A stretch of DNA of 32,920 nucleotides from Hyphomicrobiales bacterium (GTDB lineage Bacteria; Pseudomonadota; Alphaproteobacteria; Rhizobiales; Rhizobiaceae), in contig UBUL01000033.1 of NCBI GenBank assembly GCA_900468625.1, forward strand, positions 1 to 32,920, given 5' to 3'. The notes under the pieces were generated by a model. The model was not told where the DNA came from and ran no database searches. It saw only the letters and a program-made list of their open reading frames with translations. The position numbers and the translations under genes were made by a program. This document shows, piece after piece, positions 1 through 9,685 of the stretch. Positions within the stretch are counted from its first letter, which is position 1. Each line of letters opens with the position of its first letter.

Positions 1-20
1 AAGCAATGATCCGCTCTAGG
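1..20. repeat. End fragment of a RIME-like dispersed repeat
   Basis: The first 20 bases are the exact reverse complement of bases 32852-32871 near the other end of the window, where they form part of a longer palindromic element. The match stops at base 21. This is likely the truncated edge of a rhizobial intergenic mosaic element, most of which lies outside the window or has been lost. Confidence 0.6.
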
Positions 21-142
21 CGTGCCGGTTTTCAGAATGTGAGGGTAAAGCCATTGCCACCATCGCCGTCGAGCTTGATCTTCTTCGAGTAGCGATGCCC
101 GGGATACCGGTCTCCTCTTGCCGGAAGATGCGGAGCCGGCGA

Positions 143-164
143 CGAGGGGGCTGCCGCCCCCTCG
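143..164 (-). terminator. GC-rich hairpin after the helicase gene, probable terminator
   Basis: A perfect 9-bp stem (143-151 pairing with 156-164) with a 4-base loop begins 16 bases beyond the helicase stop codon on the minus strand. It has no T-run after the stem, so it may stabilise the transcript end or work together with Rho rather than act as a classical intrinsic terminator. Confidence 0.45.
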
Positions 165-180
165 AGCCCGGTGGCAGAAA

Positions 181-2097
181 TCAATCCCCCTCAGTCCGCG
201 CGGCCTTGCGCTTGGCTCTCGAATTCGGCTTGCCTGCTTGTGGGCCGTCGTTCTTGGCGAAGTTCGACTTGCCGGGCTTTTTAGCCCAGGGTTTCTTGTC
301 GGATCGTTCGGAAACGCCGCCCTCGCCCGCATGCGCCCTCTCCGGCTTGCGGTCGGACTTCCATTTCGGCTTCGGGCCATCGTTCGAACGAGGTCCCTTG
401 TCGGCGAAAGGCTTCTTCTTTGCGAAGCCACCTTCCCGCTTCGCCTGGAAATCCGGCATGCCGGCGAGCTGTTTGACGCGGATGCCACGCTCCAGCGTCT
501 TGTCCGGGCCGATAGCCGAAAGGAAGCGTTCGGCACTATCGGGCGCAAGTTCTACGAAGGTTTCCTCGGGCTGCATCTTGATGGCGCCGATGTCACGCTT
601 GGTCAAATTGCCGTTGCGGCAGAGCATCGGGATCAGCCAGCGCGGCTCGGCATTCTGTTTGCGGCCGACGGAGAGCGATACCCAGACGCCGTCGGTGAAA
701 TCGTTTCGTCCTGCGGAAGAGCCCTCATCGCGAGGCGTGACCGGGAAATCGTCCCGACGCGGCTTCCTGCGCTCACCTTCGGCCGGCACGTCCTGCAGTT
801 CCTCGGGCGCTGAATGGCCGGCGCGGTATTGCCGCAGGAATGCGGCGGCAACCTGCTCGGCGCCATGGCGCTGCAGCAGCTGCTGCACGATCGATTGTTC
901 ATCTTCGGCAAGTGCGGCAGTAAAGACCGAATCGGCAAGAAGACGCTCATCGTCGCGTTGGCTCACTTCCTCGGCCGACGGCGGCTTTGCCCAGGTGGCG
1001 CGGATGCGGGCGGCTTCCAGCAGGCGTTCGGTGCGACGACGGGCACTCAGCGGCACGATCATGGCGCTGACGCCCTTGTTGCCGGCGCGACCGGTGCGGC
1101 CGCTGCGGTGCAGCAGCGTTTCCGGATTGGTCGGCAGATCAGCATGGATGACCAGCTCCAGCCCCGGCAGATCGATGCCGCGGGCGGCGACGTCGGTGGC
1201 GATGCAGACGCGGGCACGGCCGTCGCGCATGGCCTGCAGCGCGTGCGTGCGCTCGTTCTGGCTGAGCTCGCCTGAGAGCGCAACGACCGAAAAGCCGCGA
1301 TTGTTGAACCGCGCTGTCAGGTGATTGACGGCAGCGCGCGTCGAGCAGAAGACGATGGCGTTGCGCGCCTCATAGTAGCGCAGCACGTTGATGATGGCGT
1401 TTTCCCTGTCGCTCGGTACCACGGTCAGCGCGCGATAATCGATGTCGACATGCTGCTTGGCTTCGGACGCGGTGGCAATGCGGACGGCATCGCGCTGATA
1501 GTTTTCGGCAAGCTTGGCGATCGAGCGCGGCACCGTCGCGGAAAACATCAGCGTGCGGCGCTCGGAGGGCGCAGCTTCCAGGATGAATTCCAGGTCCTCG
1601 CGGAAGCCGAGATCGAGCATCTCGTCAGCCTCGTCGAGTACGACGGCGCGCAGTTGCGATATGTCGAGCGAGTTGCGGCGGATGTGATCGCAGAGACGGC
1701 CGGGCGTGCCGACGACGATATGAGCGCCGCGCTCCAGTGTCCGCCGTTCCGTACGCATGTCCATACCGCCGACGCAGGAGGCGATCGTCGCGCCAGTCAG
1801 CCCGTAAAGCCACTCCAGCTCGCGCTGAACCTGCAGCGCCAGTTCGCGGGTCGGCGCGATCGCCAACGCCAGCGGCGCGCCGGCGGAGGCGAAACGCTCC
1901 GAGCCCTCGAGCAGGCCTGGCGCCAGCGCCAGACCGAAGGCAACCGTCTTGCCCGAGCCCGTCTGGGCGGAAACAAGCGCATCCTTGCCGGCGAGGTCCG
2001 GATCGAGCATGGCCTTCTGCACGGGCGTGAGCGTTTCGTAACCGCGCTTTGCCAAAGCCTGGGCAATCGCAGGAGCGATGCCTTCGAATTCAGTCAT
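181..2097 (-). CDS. DEAD-box ATP-dependent RNA helicase with DbpA-type RNA-binding domain
   Basis: Cytoplasmic ATP-dependent RNA helicase, about 638 residues, likely acting in ribosome assembly or RNA turnover. All the superfamily-2 motifs are visible: a Q motif (GYETLTPVQ, 19-27), Walker A AQTGSGKT (44-51), PTREL, TPGR, VLDEAD, SAT in MFSATVP, CSTR, ATDVAARGID and HRSGRTGRAG. A region like the DbpA/CsdA RNA-binding domain follows (VWVSLSVG to ERFLSAIG), then a lysine/arginine-rich low-complexity tail. The frame is open to a TTG at 2202, but the protein family begins at MTEFEGIAP, so I place the start at the second of two adjacent ATGs (2097; the other is at 2100). A C-terminal RNA-binding domain points to the DbpA/CsdA/DeaD branch, but I cannot assign the exact orthologue. 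Cold-shock or attenuation control is possible from the leader region but unproven. Confidence 0.93.
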   Translation of the reverse strand: MTEFEGIAPAIAQALAKRGYETLTPVQKAMLDPDLAGKDALVSAQTGSGKTVAFGLALAPGLLEGSERFASAGAPLALAIAPTRELALQVQRELEWLYGLTGATIASCVGGMDMRTERRTLERGAHIVVGTPGRLCDHIRRNSLDISQLRAVVLDEADEMLDLGFREDLEFILEAAPSERRTLMFSATVPRSIAKLAENYQRDAVRIATASEAKQHVDIDYRALTVVPSDRENAIINVLRYYEARNAIVFCSTRAAVNHLTARFNNRGFSVVALSGELSQNERTHALQAMRDGRARVCIATDVAARGIDLPGLELVIHADLPTNPETLLHRSGRTGRAGNKGVSAMIVPLSARRRTERLLEAARIRATWAKPPSAEEVSQRDDERLLADSVFTAALAEDEQSIVQQLLQRHGAEQVAAAFLRQYRAGHSAPEELQDVPAEGERRKPRRDDFPVTPRDEGSSAGRNDFTDGVWVSLSVGRKQNAEPRWLIPMLCRNGNLTKRDIGAIKMQPEETFVELAPDSAERFLSAIGPDKTLERGIRVKQLAGMPDFQAKREGGFAKKKPFADKGPRSNDGPKPKWKSDRKPERAHAGEGGVSERSDKKPWAKKPGKSNFAKNDGPQAGKPNSRAKRKAARTEGD

Positions 2098-2100
2098 CAT

Positions 2101-2450
2101 CTGTCTTTCGGAATTCTTCGCGCACCAAGCGGCGGCGATCATCGTGGCTCGCACGTCGCGAGCCTCTTCTTTACGTGAGCACATACTTGCTCGACGAGCC
2201 AATGTACAGAGCGGACGCGCCTCCGCAACGGGCGAAATGAAAAAAAGGCAGCGAAGCGCTGCCTTTGAAGTTGATGCTGTCTAAAGCAAGCTCGAGTCGG
2301 TGAACTTCATGTCTCGGGAGCCAAGAGCAGCTCCAATCCGCTCCAGCTCATGCGAACGGCCTCAAGTTAGCCTTTACTTTTGACCAAGCTTTCTTAACGC
2401 GGGGTTACCAGATGAGGGTCATCGTTTGCCCCTCAATTTTAAGGTCCGCC
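2101..2450. other. 350-bp gap between acsA2 and the helicase gene; leader and possible small RNA region
   Basis: No convincing protein gene is seen here. The gap contains one strong minus-strand intrinsic terminator (2240-2266). About 185 bp lies between the acsA2 stop and that terminator, and 140 bp lies between the terminator and the helicase start. The first part could be a long acsA2 3' UTR or a separate minus-strand small RNA. The second part is the minimal helicase leader. I could not identify a convincing promoter in either part. Confidence 0.4.
2240..2266 (-). terminator. Rho-independent terminator upstream of the helicase gene
   Basis: On the minus strand a 10-bp stem (2257-2266 pairing with 2244-2253, three-base loop) is followed directly by a run of T (the complement of the A-run at 2240-2246). 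This is a textbook intrinsic terminator. It lies 185 bp past the acsA2 stop and about 140 bp before the helicase start, so it either ends the acsA2 (or a small RNA) transcript or attenuates the helicase transcript. Confidence 0.85.
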
Positions 2451-4403
<1,953 letters not shown>

Positions 4404-4569
4404 ATTTCTCTCCTCCGGTTTTCGCTCTATATAACAATGCTGCAGCGCATTATAAAGCCAGGGTGGTGCGGGTATTGCCGATGCATGATGTTTGCATCCG
4501 CCAAATATTTCCTATATCCGGCAAGCATAGACAGAGCATCCCTATCAGTTCGAGAGTCTCCACGGGATC
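4404..4569. promoter_or_regulatory. Divergent promoter region between acsA2 and the AsmA gene
   Basis: This 166-bp gap must hold promoters for both genes. I see AT-rich -10-like stretches (TATATA near 4429; TATAAA at 4451) and one interrupted inverted repeat, GATGCA at 4480-4485 and TGCATC at 4493-4498, separated by 7 bp, which could be an operator. No regulator can be named. Confidence 0.4.
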
Positions 4570-6474
4570 ATGAGAGCGTCGAGAAACAACAAGTGGCGGT
4601 TGACGATGCGATCGGCTTCGCGCTGGCTGCCAACCGTCGCTCGCACGACCGGCATCATTCTTCTCACGATACTTATCGTGTTCGCTGTCTTCAGAGCGAC
4701 CGCGCCTTTCCTGATCTCAAGCGGGCTGGTGCGTTCCGGCATCGAGAGGGTGCTTTCGGAATGGACGGGATATCGCGCCCAGATCGAAGGCGATCCGACG
4801 CTGGATTTCTGGCCTTCGCCGCGTGTGACGCTCAATCAGGTCACTATCCGCGAGCCGACGAGGAACGGCAAGGTCCTCGGCCATGTCGACAGTCTTTCCG
4901 CGGACTTTTCACTGTGGTCGGCAATCCGCGGCCATGCGCATTTTCATGAATTCCATTTCCTGCGCCCGATCCTCTATATCCGCCGCGACGAAAACGGGCT
5001 GATCGACTGGACGAACGAGGGCCGCCTTTCCAAGGCGATCGAACAGGCCGAGGCTTCATCCGGCGGGGGGCTGGAGATGCGGAAGGATCAGGACGCCGCC
5101 ATCGGCATGCTGACCATCGAAGACGGCAGCATCGAGATGACCGACGAGCGCAGCGGCAACGTCTACAAGCTGAACGCCGTCAACGCCGATATTTCGTGGC
5201 CGAGGCTCTCCCAGGCGATGACCGCGGTAATCCTCGCGCGTTTCAACAACCAGGACATCAAACTCAATTTCAACTCGACCCAGCCGCTGCTCTTCTTTGC
5301 CGGCAAGAATGTGGATACCAAAACCAGCTTCGTCTCTCCGCTGATCAGCTGGACCTATGCCGGCATTGCTAGCATATCGGATTTTTCGGCGCTTTCGGGC
5401 AATCTGGAACTCAGCGTGCCGAACGTGCCCTCCTTCCTCGCCTGGAGCGGACAACACCTGCCGGCCGCCGACGCTCTCAAGAATGTTTCGCTCAACGCCG
5501 ATATTGCCGCGATCGACAACGGCCTGCGCTTCAACAATCTCAATTTCAAGGTCAATGATTCCGCAGCCTCCGGCATCATGGATCTGAACTATAGGTCGAG
5601 GGGCAAACCGAAGGTTTCCGGCACGCTCGCCTTCGACCAGATGAACCTCAATCCGTTCCTGGCGGCCTTCTCCATGCGCCTTGCGGCCGAAACAGCCATC
5701 GATGCCCTTCTGAACGGCAATCCGCTGCAGCGGCTCGACCTCGACATGCGCCTCTCGTCCAACAAGGCGTCACTCGGTCCCTTCCAGTTCGAAAATATCG
5801 GTGCAAGCCTGCTGGTGGCCGGCGGCAAGGCGAAGTTCGATATTGGCGACAGCGGCTTTGAGGGAGGTTCGCTGACCGCGCATCTGGAGGTCGCCCCGGG
5901 AGACTTCGACGGCGGCGGGAAACTGCAGATTTCGATCCGAAATGCCGATTTCGGCGGCCTCTTCACGCGGCTGAAACTCATAGGGCCGCTGCCGATGCCA
6001 TCGTCGGGTTCGCTCGATCTCGCGCTCAGCACCTCCAAGCCGATCTGGGTCGCCACGCTCAGCGATGTTGCCGGCACGATGCACTTCACTTCGGCGGCTG
6101 GGTCGTTTCGGCAATTCGACATCTCCACCTTCCGGACGCTTGCCACGGAGAAAGCCTTCTTCCGGATGAGCGATATTGCCAATTCATCTTTCGACTTCGA
6201 CAGCATCAATGTCGATGCGAGTTTTGCGAAGGGGTCGGCCGAAGTAAAAAATGCCTCGGTCAGGGGACGTAACGAAACGGTCACGCTCAACGGCGTCGTT
6301 CCATTCCGTACCAATGGTCTTGCACTCTCGGGCGCGATCGAAGCGACATCGCCTTCCAATGCGGACGAATTGCCGATGCTGCCCTTCTTCATCGGTGGCA
6401 CCTGGCCGAACCCGGTCGTCTCGCCGGTCGCAACGCTTCTGCAGAGGCCGGCGCAGCCGTCACAGCAGCAATAG
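4570..6474 (+). CDS. AsmA-family envelope protein
   Basis: Inner-membrane-anchored protein of about 634 residues. A short basic N-terminus is followed by one transmembrane segment (about 27-45) and then a large, presumably periplasmic, beta-rich domain. The sequence after the anchor (GDPTLDFWPSPRVTLNQVTI, near 77-96) is the signature start of AsmA proteins, and the second half keeps the AsmA C-terminal pattern (LIGPLPMPSSGSLDLAL and a following AGTMHFT). AsmA/TamB-like proteins are implicated in outer-membrane assembly and lipid transport between membranes; the role of this one is inferred only from family. An in-frame ATG at residue 13 is an alternative start, since neither has a strong ribosome site. 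It is divergent from acsA2 with no obvious operon partner. Confidence 0.85.
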   Translation: MRASRNNKWRLTMRSASRWLPTVARTTGIILLTILIVFAVFRATAPFLISSGLVRSGIERVLSEWTGYRAQIEGDPTLDFWPSPRVTLNQVTIREPTRNGKVLGHVDSLSADFSLWSAIRGHAHFHEFHFLRPILYIRRDENGLIDWTNEGRLSKAIEQAEASSGGGLEMRKDQDAAIGMLTIEDGSIEMTDERSGNVYKLNAVNADISWPRLSQAMTAVILARFNNQDIKLNFNSTQPLLFFAGKNVDTKTSFVSPLISWTYAGIASISDFSALSGNLELSVPNVPSFLAWSGQHLPAADALKNVSLNADIAAIDNGLRFNNLNFKVNDSAASGIMDLNYRSRGKPKVSGTLAFDQMNLNPFLAAFSMRLAAETAIDALLNGNPLQRLDLDMRLSSNKASLGPFQFENIGASLLVAGGKAKFDIGDSGFEGGSLTAHLEVAPGDFDGGGKLQISIRNADFGGLFTRLKLIGPLPMPSSGSLDLALSTSKPIWVATLSDVAGTMHFTSAAGSFRQFDISTFRTLATEKAFFRMSDIANSSFDFDSINVDASFAKGSAEVKNASVRGRNETVTLNGVVPFRTNGLALSGAIEATSPSNADELPMLPFFIGGTWPNPVVSPVATLLQRPAQPSQQQ

Positions 6475-6514
6475 AGTTCAGCCTTCCTATAGAAATTCCG
6501 CACTGCTCTGCCGC

Positions 6515-6570
6515 TTTGTTTGCTCGCAATTGCGGACGGAAAACGCCGCGCATTTTTCCTGGAATTTTTC
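6515..6570. repeat. Dispersed intergenic repeat, copy 1
   Basis: Between the AsmA gene and potI is a stretch built around CGGAAAACGCCGCGCATTTT that closely matches 9534-9597 between potG and potF. The core GGAAAA(C)CGCCGCGCA(C/T)TTTTCC resembles the mosaic repeats scattered in rhizobial intergenic DNA. Confidence 0.55.
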
Positions 6571-6581
6571 GGGGTCGCGCC

Positions 6582-7397
6582 TCAGGCCATGGCGGCGGCC
6601 TGCTCGTCCCTCCGTCTCTGGACCTCGCGGCGCTTCGTCGCGATGGAAGCGCAGACGACGCCGACGGCGACGACGCCGATCAGGATCGTGCAGATGGCAT
6701 TGATCTCCGGCGTCACGCCAAGCTTGACCTGACTGTAGATCAGCATCGGCAGCGTCTTGGCGCCGGCGCCGGATGCGAAGGTCGCGATCACCAGGTCGTC
6801 GAGCGACAGCGTCAGGGCCAGCACCCAGCCGGAGAAGACGGCCGGTACGATGATCGGCAGCGTCACCTCGAAGAAGGTGCGCACCGGCGGCGCGCCGAGA
6901 TCCATCGCGGCTTCCTCGATGGAACGATCGAAGGTCAACAGGCGCGATTGCACGACGACGGCGACGAAGCACATGGTCAGCGTCGTATGCGCCATGACGA
7001 TCGTCCAAAAGCCGCGATCGACGCCTGACGTGACGAAGAGCAGCAGCAGCGACAGGCCGGTGATGACGTCGGGCATGACCAGCGGCGCATAGATCATGCC
7101 AGAGAACAGGATACGGCCACGGAAATGCGTGTAGCGCACCAAGGCGATTGCCGCAAACGTGCCGAGCACGGTGGCAATCGTTGCCGACAGGAGAGCGATG
7201 CGCACTGTCAGCCAGGCGGCATTCAGCATGGTGTCGTTGCTGAAGAGATGCATGTACCATTGCGTCGAGAAGCCGCCCCAGACGGTGACCAGCCGGGAGC
7301 TGTTGAAAGAGTAGATGACCAGCAGCAGGATCGGCAGATAGAGGAAGGCCAGGCCGAGCGTGACTGAGACGATGTTGAAGCGGGACCAGCGGATCAT
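6582..7397 (-). CDS. potI: Putrescine/polyamine ABC transporter, inner-membrane permease PotI
   Basis: Second permease of a spermidine/putrescine-type importer, 271 residues with about six hydrophobic segments. The ABC-permease EAA loop that contacts the ATPase is clear (EEAAMDLGAPPVRTFFEVTLP, starting at residue 161). The length and the N-terminal pattern (FLYLPILLLVIYSFNSS) fit PotI/PotC. The ATG at 7397 follows a GGGGAG ribosome site and begins 3 bp after the potH stop, so it is the last gene of potFGHI. A dispersed repeat lies just after it. Polyamine specificity is inferred from PotF and gene order. Confidence 0.92.
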   Translation of the reverse strand: MIRWSRFNIVSVTLGLAFLYLPILLLVIYSFNSSRLVTVWGGFSTQWYMHLFSNDTMLNAAWLTVRIALLSATIATVLGTFAAIALVRYTHFRGRILFSGMIYAPLVMPDVITGLSLLLLFVTSGVDRGFWTIVMAHTTLTMCFVAVVVQSRLLTFDRSIEEAAMDLGAPPVRTFFEVTLPIIVPAVFSGWVLALTLSLDDLVIATFASGAGAKTLPMLIYSQVKLGVTPEINAICTILIGVVAVGVVCASIATKRREVQRRRDEQAAAMA

Positions 7398-7400
7398 TTG

Positions 7401-8312
7401 TTATCTCCCCTTCTCATCGGCCTTCGCCTGGAAATGCTGGAAGAAGACGATGGGCACCACCAGCACCAGCAGGAGGATGGTCGCCACCGCCGAGGCCAGC
7501 GGCCAGTCGGTGTTGCTGTAGAATTCCGTCCAGAGCACCTTGCCGATCATCAGGGTTTGCGAGCCGCCGAGCAGATCGGGAATGACGAACTCACCGACGG
7601 CCGGGATGAAGACCAGCATGCAGCCGGCGATGACGCCGGGAAGAGAAAGCGGAAAGGTGACGCGCCAGAAGGCGCCGATCGGCGTGCAGCCAAGATCCTG
7701 TGCCGCCTCGATCAGCGTGCCGTCCATCTTCTCCAGCGCGGAATAGAGCGGCAGCACCATGAAAGGCAGGTAGGAATAAACCATGCCGATATAGACGGCG
7801 GTATTGGTGTTCAGGATGACGAGCGGCTCGTGGATGACGCCGAGCGCCATCAGGAGCTGGTTCAGCAGGCCCGTCGTGCTCAAGATCGACATCCAGGAAT
7901 AGACGCGGATCAGGAAGCTCGTCCAGAACGGCAGGATAACCAGCATCAGCAAGGTCGGCCGGATCGTGCGCGGCGCCTGCGCCATGCCGTAGGCAATGGG
8001 ATAGGCGATGATCAGGGTCAGCAGGGTCGAGATGCCGGCAATCTGAAGGCTCTGAAAGTAAGCGTTCAGATAAAGCGGATCGCCCGTCAGCCACACGTAA
8101 TTATCGAACGACATGGTCTGCAGCTTGTCCCACCAGTCGCCGAAACTGTCCGTCCAGTTGAAGGATGGATCGTAGGGGGGAACGGACATCGCCTTCGTCG
8201 ACAGCGAGATGCGGAAGACGATGAGGAAGGGCGCGAGAAAGAAGATCAGCAACCAGGCATACGGGACGATGATGACGAGGCGCTGATAGATTAGGGAACC
8301 AAGCGCTCTCAT
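7401..8312 (-). CDS. potH: Putrescine/polyamine ABC transporter, inner-membrane permease PotH
   Basis: First permease of the importer, about 303 residues, with an N-terminal membrane segment, a long first periplasmic loop (about residues 40-80), five further hydrophobic segments and an EAA loop (IEAAQDLGCTPIGAFWRVTFP). The frame is open to a TTG at 8318, but the ATG at 8312 has an AAGGA ribosome site and begins 2 bp after the potG stop, so I prefer it. Tight spacing to potG and potI shows co-translation. It pairs with PotI to form the membrane channel. Confidence 0.92.
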   Translation of the reverse strand: MRALGSLIYQRLVIIVPYAWLLIFFLAPFLIVFRISLSTKAMSVPPYDPSFNWTDSFGDWWDKLQTMSFDNYVWLTGDPLYLNAYFQSLQIAGISTLLTLIIAYPIAYGMAQAPRTIRPTLLMLVILPFWTSFLIRVYSWMSILSTTGLLNQLLMALGVIHEPLVILNTNTAVYIGMVYSYLPFMVLPLYSALEKMDGTLIEAAQDLGCTPIGAFWRVTFPLSLPGVIAGCMLVFIPAVGEFVIPDLLGGSQTLMIGKVLWTEFYSNTDWPLASAVATILLLVLVVPIVFFQHFQAKADEKGR

Positions 8313-8314
8313 GG

Positions 8315-9457
8315 TCAATCCTTCAGCAAGACGCCGGCATTTTCGTCGAAGGAGACCCAGACGCTCTGGTCATAGGTGAAAGGCTCCTCCACGGCGCGTA
8401 CGGCGTTCAGCGACGAGGCCTTGACCACCTGCCCGCTCTTCAGCTTGACGTGGAAAACCGTCATGTCGCCGAGGTAGGCGATGTCCCATATCTCGCCTTC
8501 GGCGGCATTGAGGGATGGGTTGGCCGGCGGACGCGGCGCAACCCTAAGCTTTTCCGGGCGGATGGCGAGGCTGGCGCGACTTCCAACCGACGGCGCATCT
8601 CCGGCAGCCGTGCGTACGGTGAAACCCGAATCGACCGATATCTCGACCATGCCAGATTGCGCCGACGTGACGTTACCGTCGAGGATGTTCACATCGCCGA
8701 TGAAATCGGCAACGAAGCGGCAATTGGGCGCCTCGTAGATCTCGGCCGGCGTTGCCACCTGCACCACCTTGCCGTGGCTCATGACCGCGATACGGTCGGC
8801 CATGGTCATCGCCTCTTCCTGATCGTGGGTGACGACAACGAAGGTCAATCCCAGGCTCTGCTGCAGATCCATGAGTTCGAACTGCGTCTCTTCGCGCAGC
8901 TTCTTGTCGAGCGCGCCAAGAGGCTCGTCGAGCAGCAGCACCTTCGGGCGCTTGGCAAGCGAGCGCGCCAATGCCACGCGCTGGCGCTGACCGCCGGAGA
9001 GCTGGTTGGGCTTGCGCCTGGCAAACTGCTCCAGCTTGACGAGCTTCAGCATCTGCCCGACACGATCGGCAATCTCATCCTTCGGCATGCCGTCCTGGCG
9101 AAGGCCGAAGGCGATGTTCTTTTCCACCGTCATGTGCGGAAACAGCGCGTAGGACTGGAACATCATGTTGACGGGGCGGCGATAGGGCGGCCTCCCGGCA
9201 AGATTCTGGTCATCCAGTACGATCTCGCCCGTCGTCGGCTGCTCGAAGCCTGCGAGCATGCGCAGCAGCGTGGATTTGCCGCAGCCGGAGGCACCTAGAA
9301 GGGCGAAGAATTCACGGTTGTAGATGTTCAGGGAGAGGTCGTCGACGGCGGTAAAGTCACCGAATTTCTTCGTCACGTTCTTGAAGGAAATGTAGGGTTT
9401 GGCCGAAGGGTCGGTCCAGGGAGCAAAGGAACGCCGGATGTTACCGAGTGACTTCAT
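8315..9457 (-). CDS. potG: Putrescine/polyamine ABC transporter ATP-binding protein PotG
   Basis: Cytoplasmic ATPase of 380 residues that powers the PotHI channel. Visible elements are Walker A GASGCGKS (55-62), Q-loop Q101 in FQSYALFPHM, ABC signature LSGGQ (153-157), Walker B LLLDEP (174-179) and switch histidine H211. A C-terminal TOBE-like region follows (about 255-375; SLAIRPEKLRV, IWDIAYLGDMTVFHV). The polyamine/iron/molybdate ATPase class and the context support PotG/PotA. The ATG at 9457 is preceded by GGGGAT. A 228-bp gap holding a terminator and a mosaic repeat separates it from potF, so it is probably expressed at a lower level than potF by readthrough. Confidence 0.93.
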   Translation of the reverse strand: MKSLGNIRRSFAPWTDPSAKPYISFKNVTKKFGDFTAVDDLSLNIYNREFFALLGASGCGKSTLLRMLAGFEQPTTGEIVLDDQNLAGRPPYRRPVNMMFQSYALFPHMTVEKNIAFGLRQDGMPKDEIADRVGQMLKLVKLEQFARRKPNQLSGGQRQRVALARSLAKRPKVLLLDEPLGALDKKLREETQFELMDLQQSLGLTFVVVTHDQEEAMTMADRIAVMSHGKVVQVATPAEIYEAPNCRFVADFIGDVNILDGNVTSAQSGMVEISVDSGFTVRTAAGDAPSVGSRASLAIRPEKLRVAPRPPANPSLNAAEGEIWDIAYLGDMTVFHVKLKSGQVVKASSLNAVRAVEEPFTYDQSVWVSFDENAGVLLKD

Positions 9458-9498
9458 TATCTATCCCCAAATGGATGCCCGGACGGGCTTTTCCGGAG

Positions 9499-9597
9499 CA
9501 TTTCCGCGTTGTTCGAATCTCGGAAATGTCTGTCTTTTTGTTTCTTCCGCATTCCGATCGGAAAACCGCCGCGCACTTTTCCCCGAAATGCATTGCG
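9499..9597. repeat. Dispersed intergenic repeat, copy 2
   Basis: The potF-potG gap contains an 8-bp inverted repeat (CATTTCCG at 9499-9506 and CGGAAATG at 9521-9528), then the same core as the copy at 6515-6570 (CGGAAAACCGCCGCGCACTTTTCC). This looks like a rhizobial mosaic element inserted in the middle of the operon. Confidence 0.55.
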
Positions 9598-9653
9598 CCG
9601 GCTCTTCCCCATCCTGGCGCAGCCGTGATTCCCACACGACCCTCTTAAAGAAG

Positions 9654-9677
9654 GGCCCGGACGTTGCCGTCCGGGCC
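9654..9677 (-). terminator. Intercistronic hairpin after potF
   Basis: A perfect 10-bp GC-rich stem (9654-9663 with 9668-9677, loop of 4) starts 8 bases after the potF stop on the minus strand and is followed by CTTCTTT. It likely acts as a partial terminator or 3'-end stabiliser, giving more binding protein than permease and ATPase. Confidence 0.7.
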
Positions 9678-9685
9678 GCTTCGAT

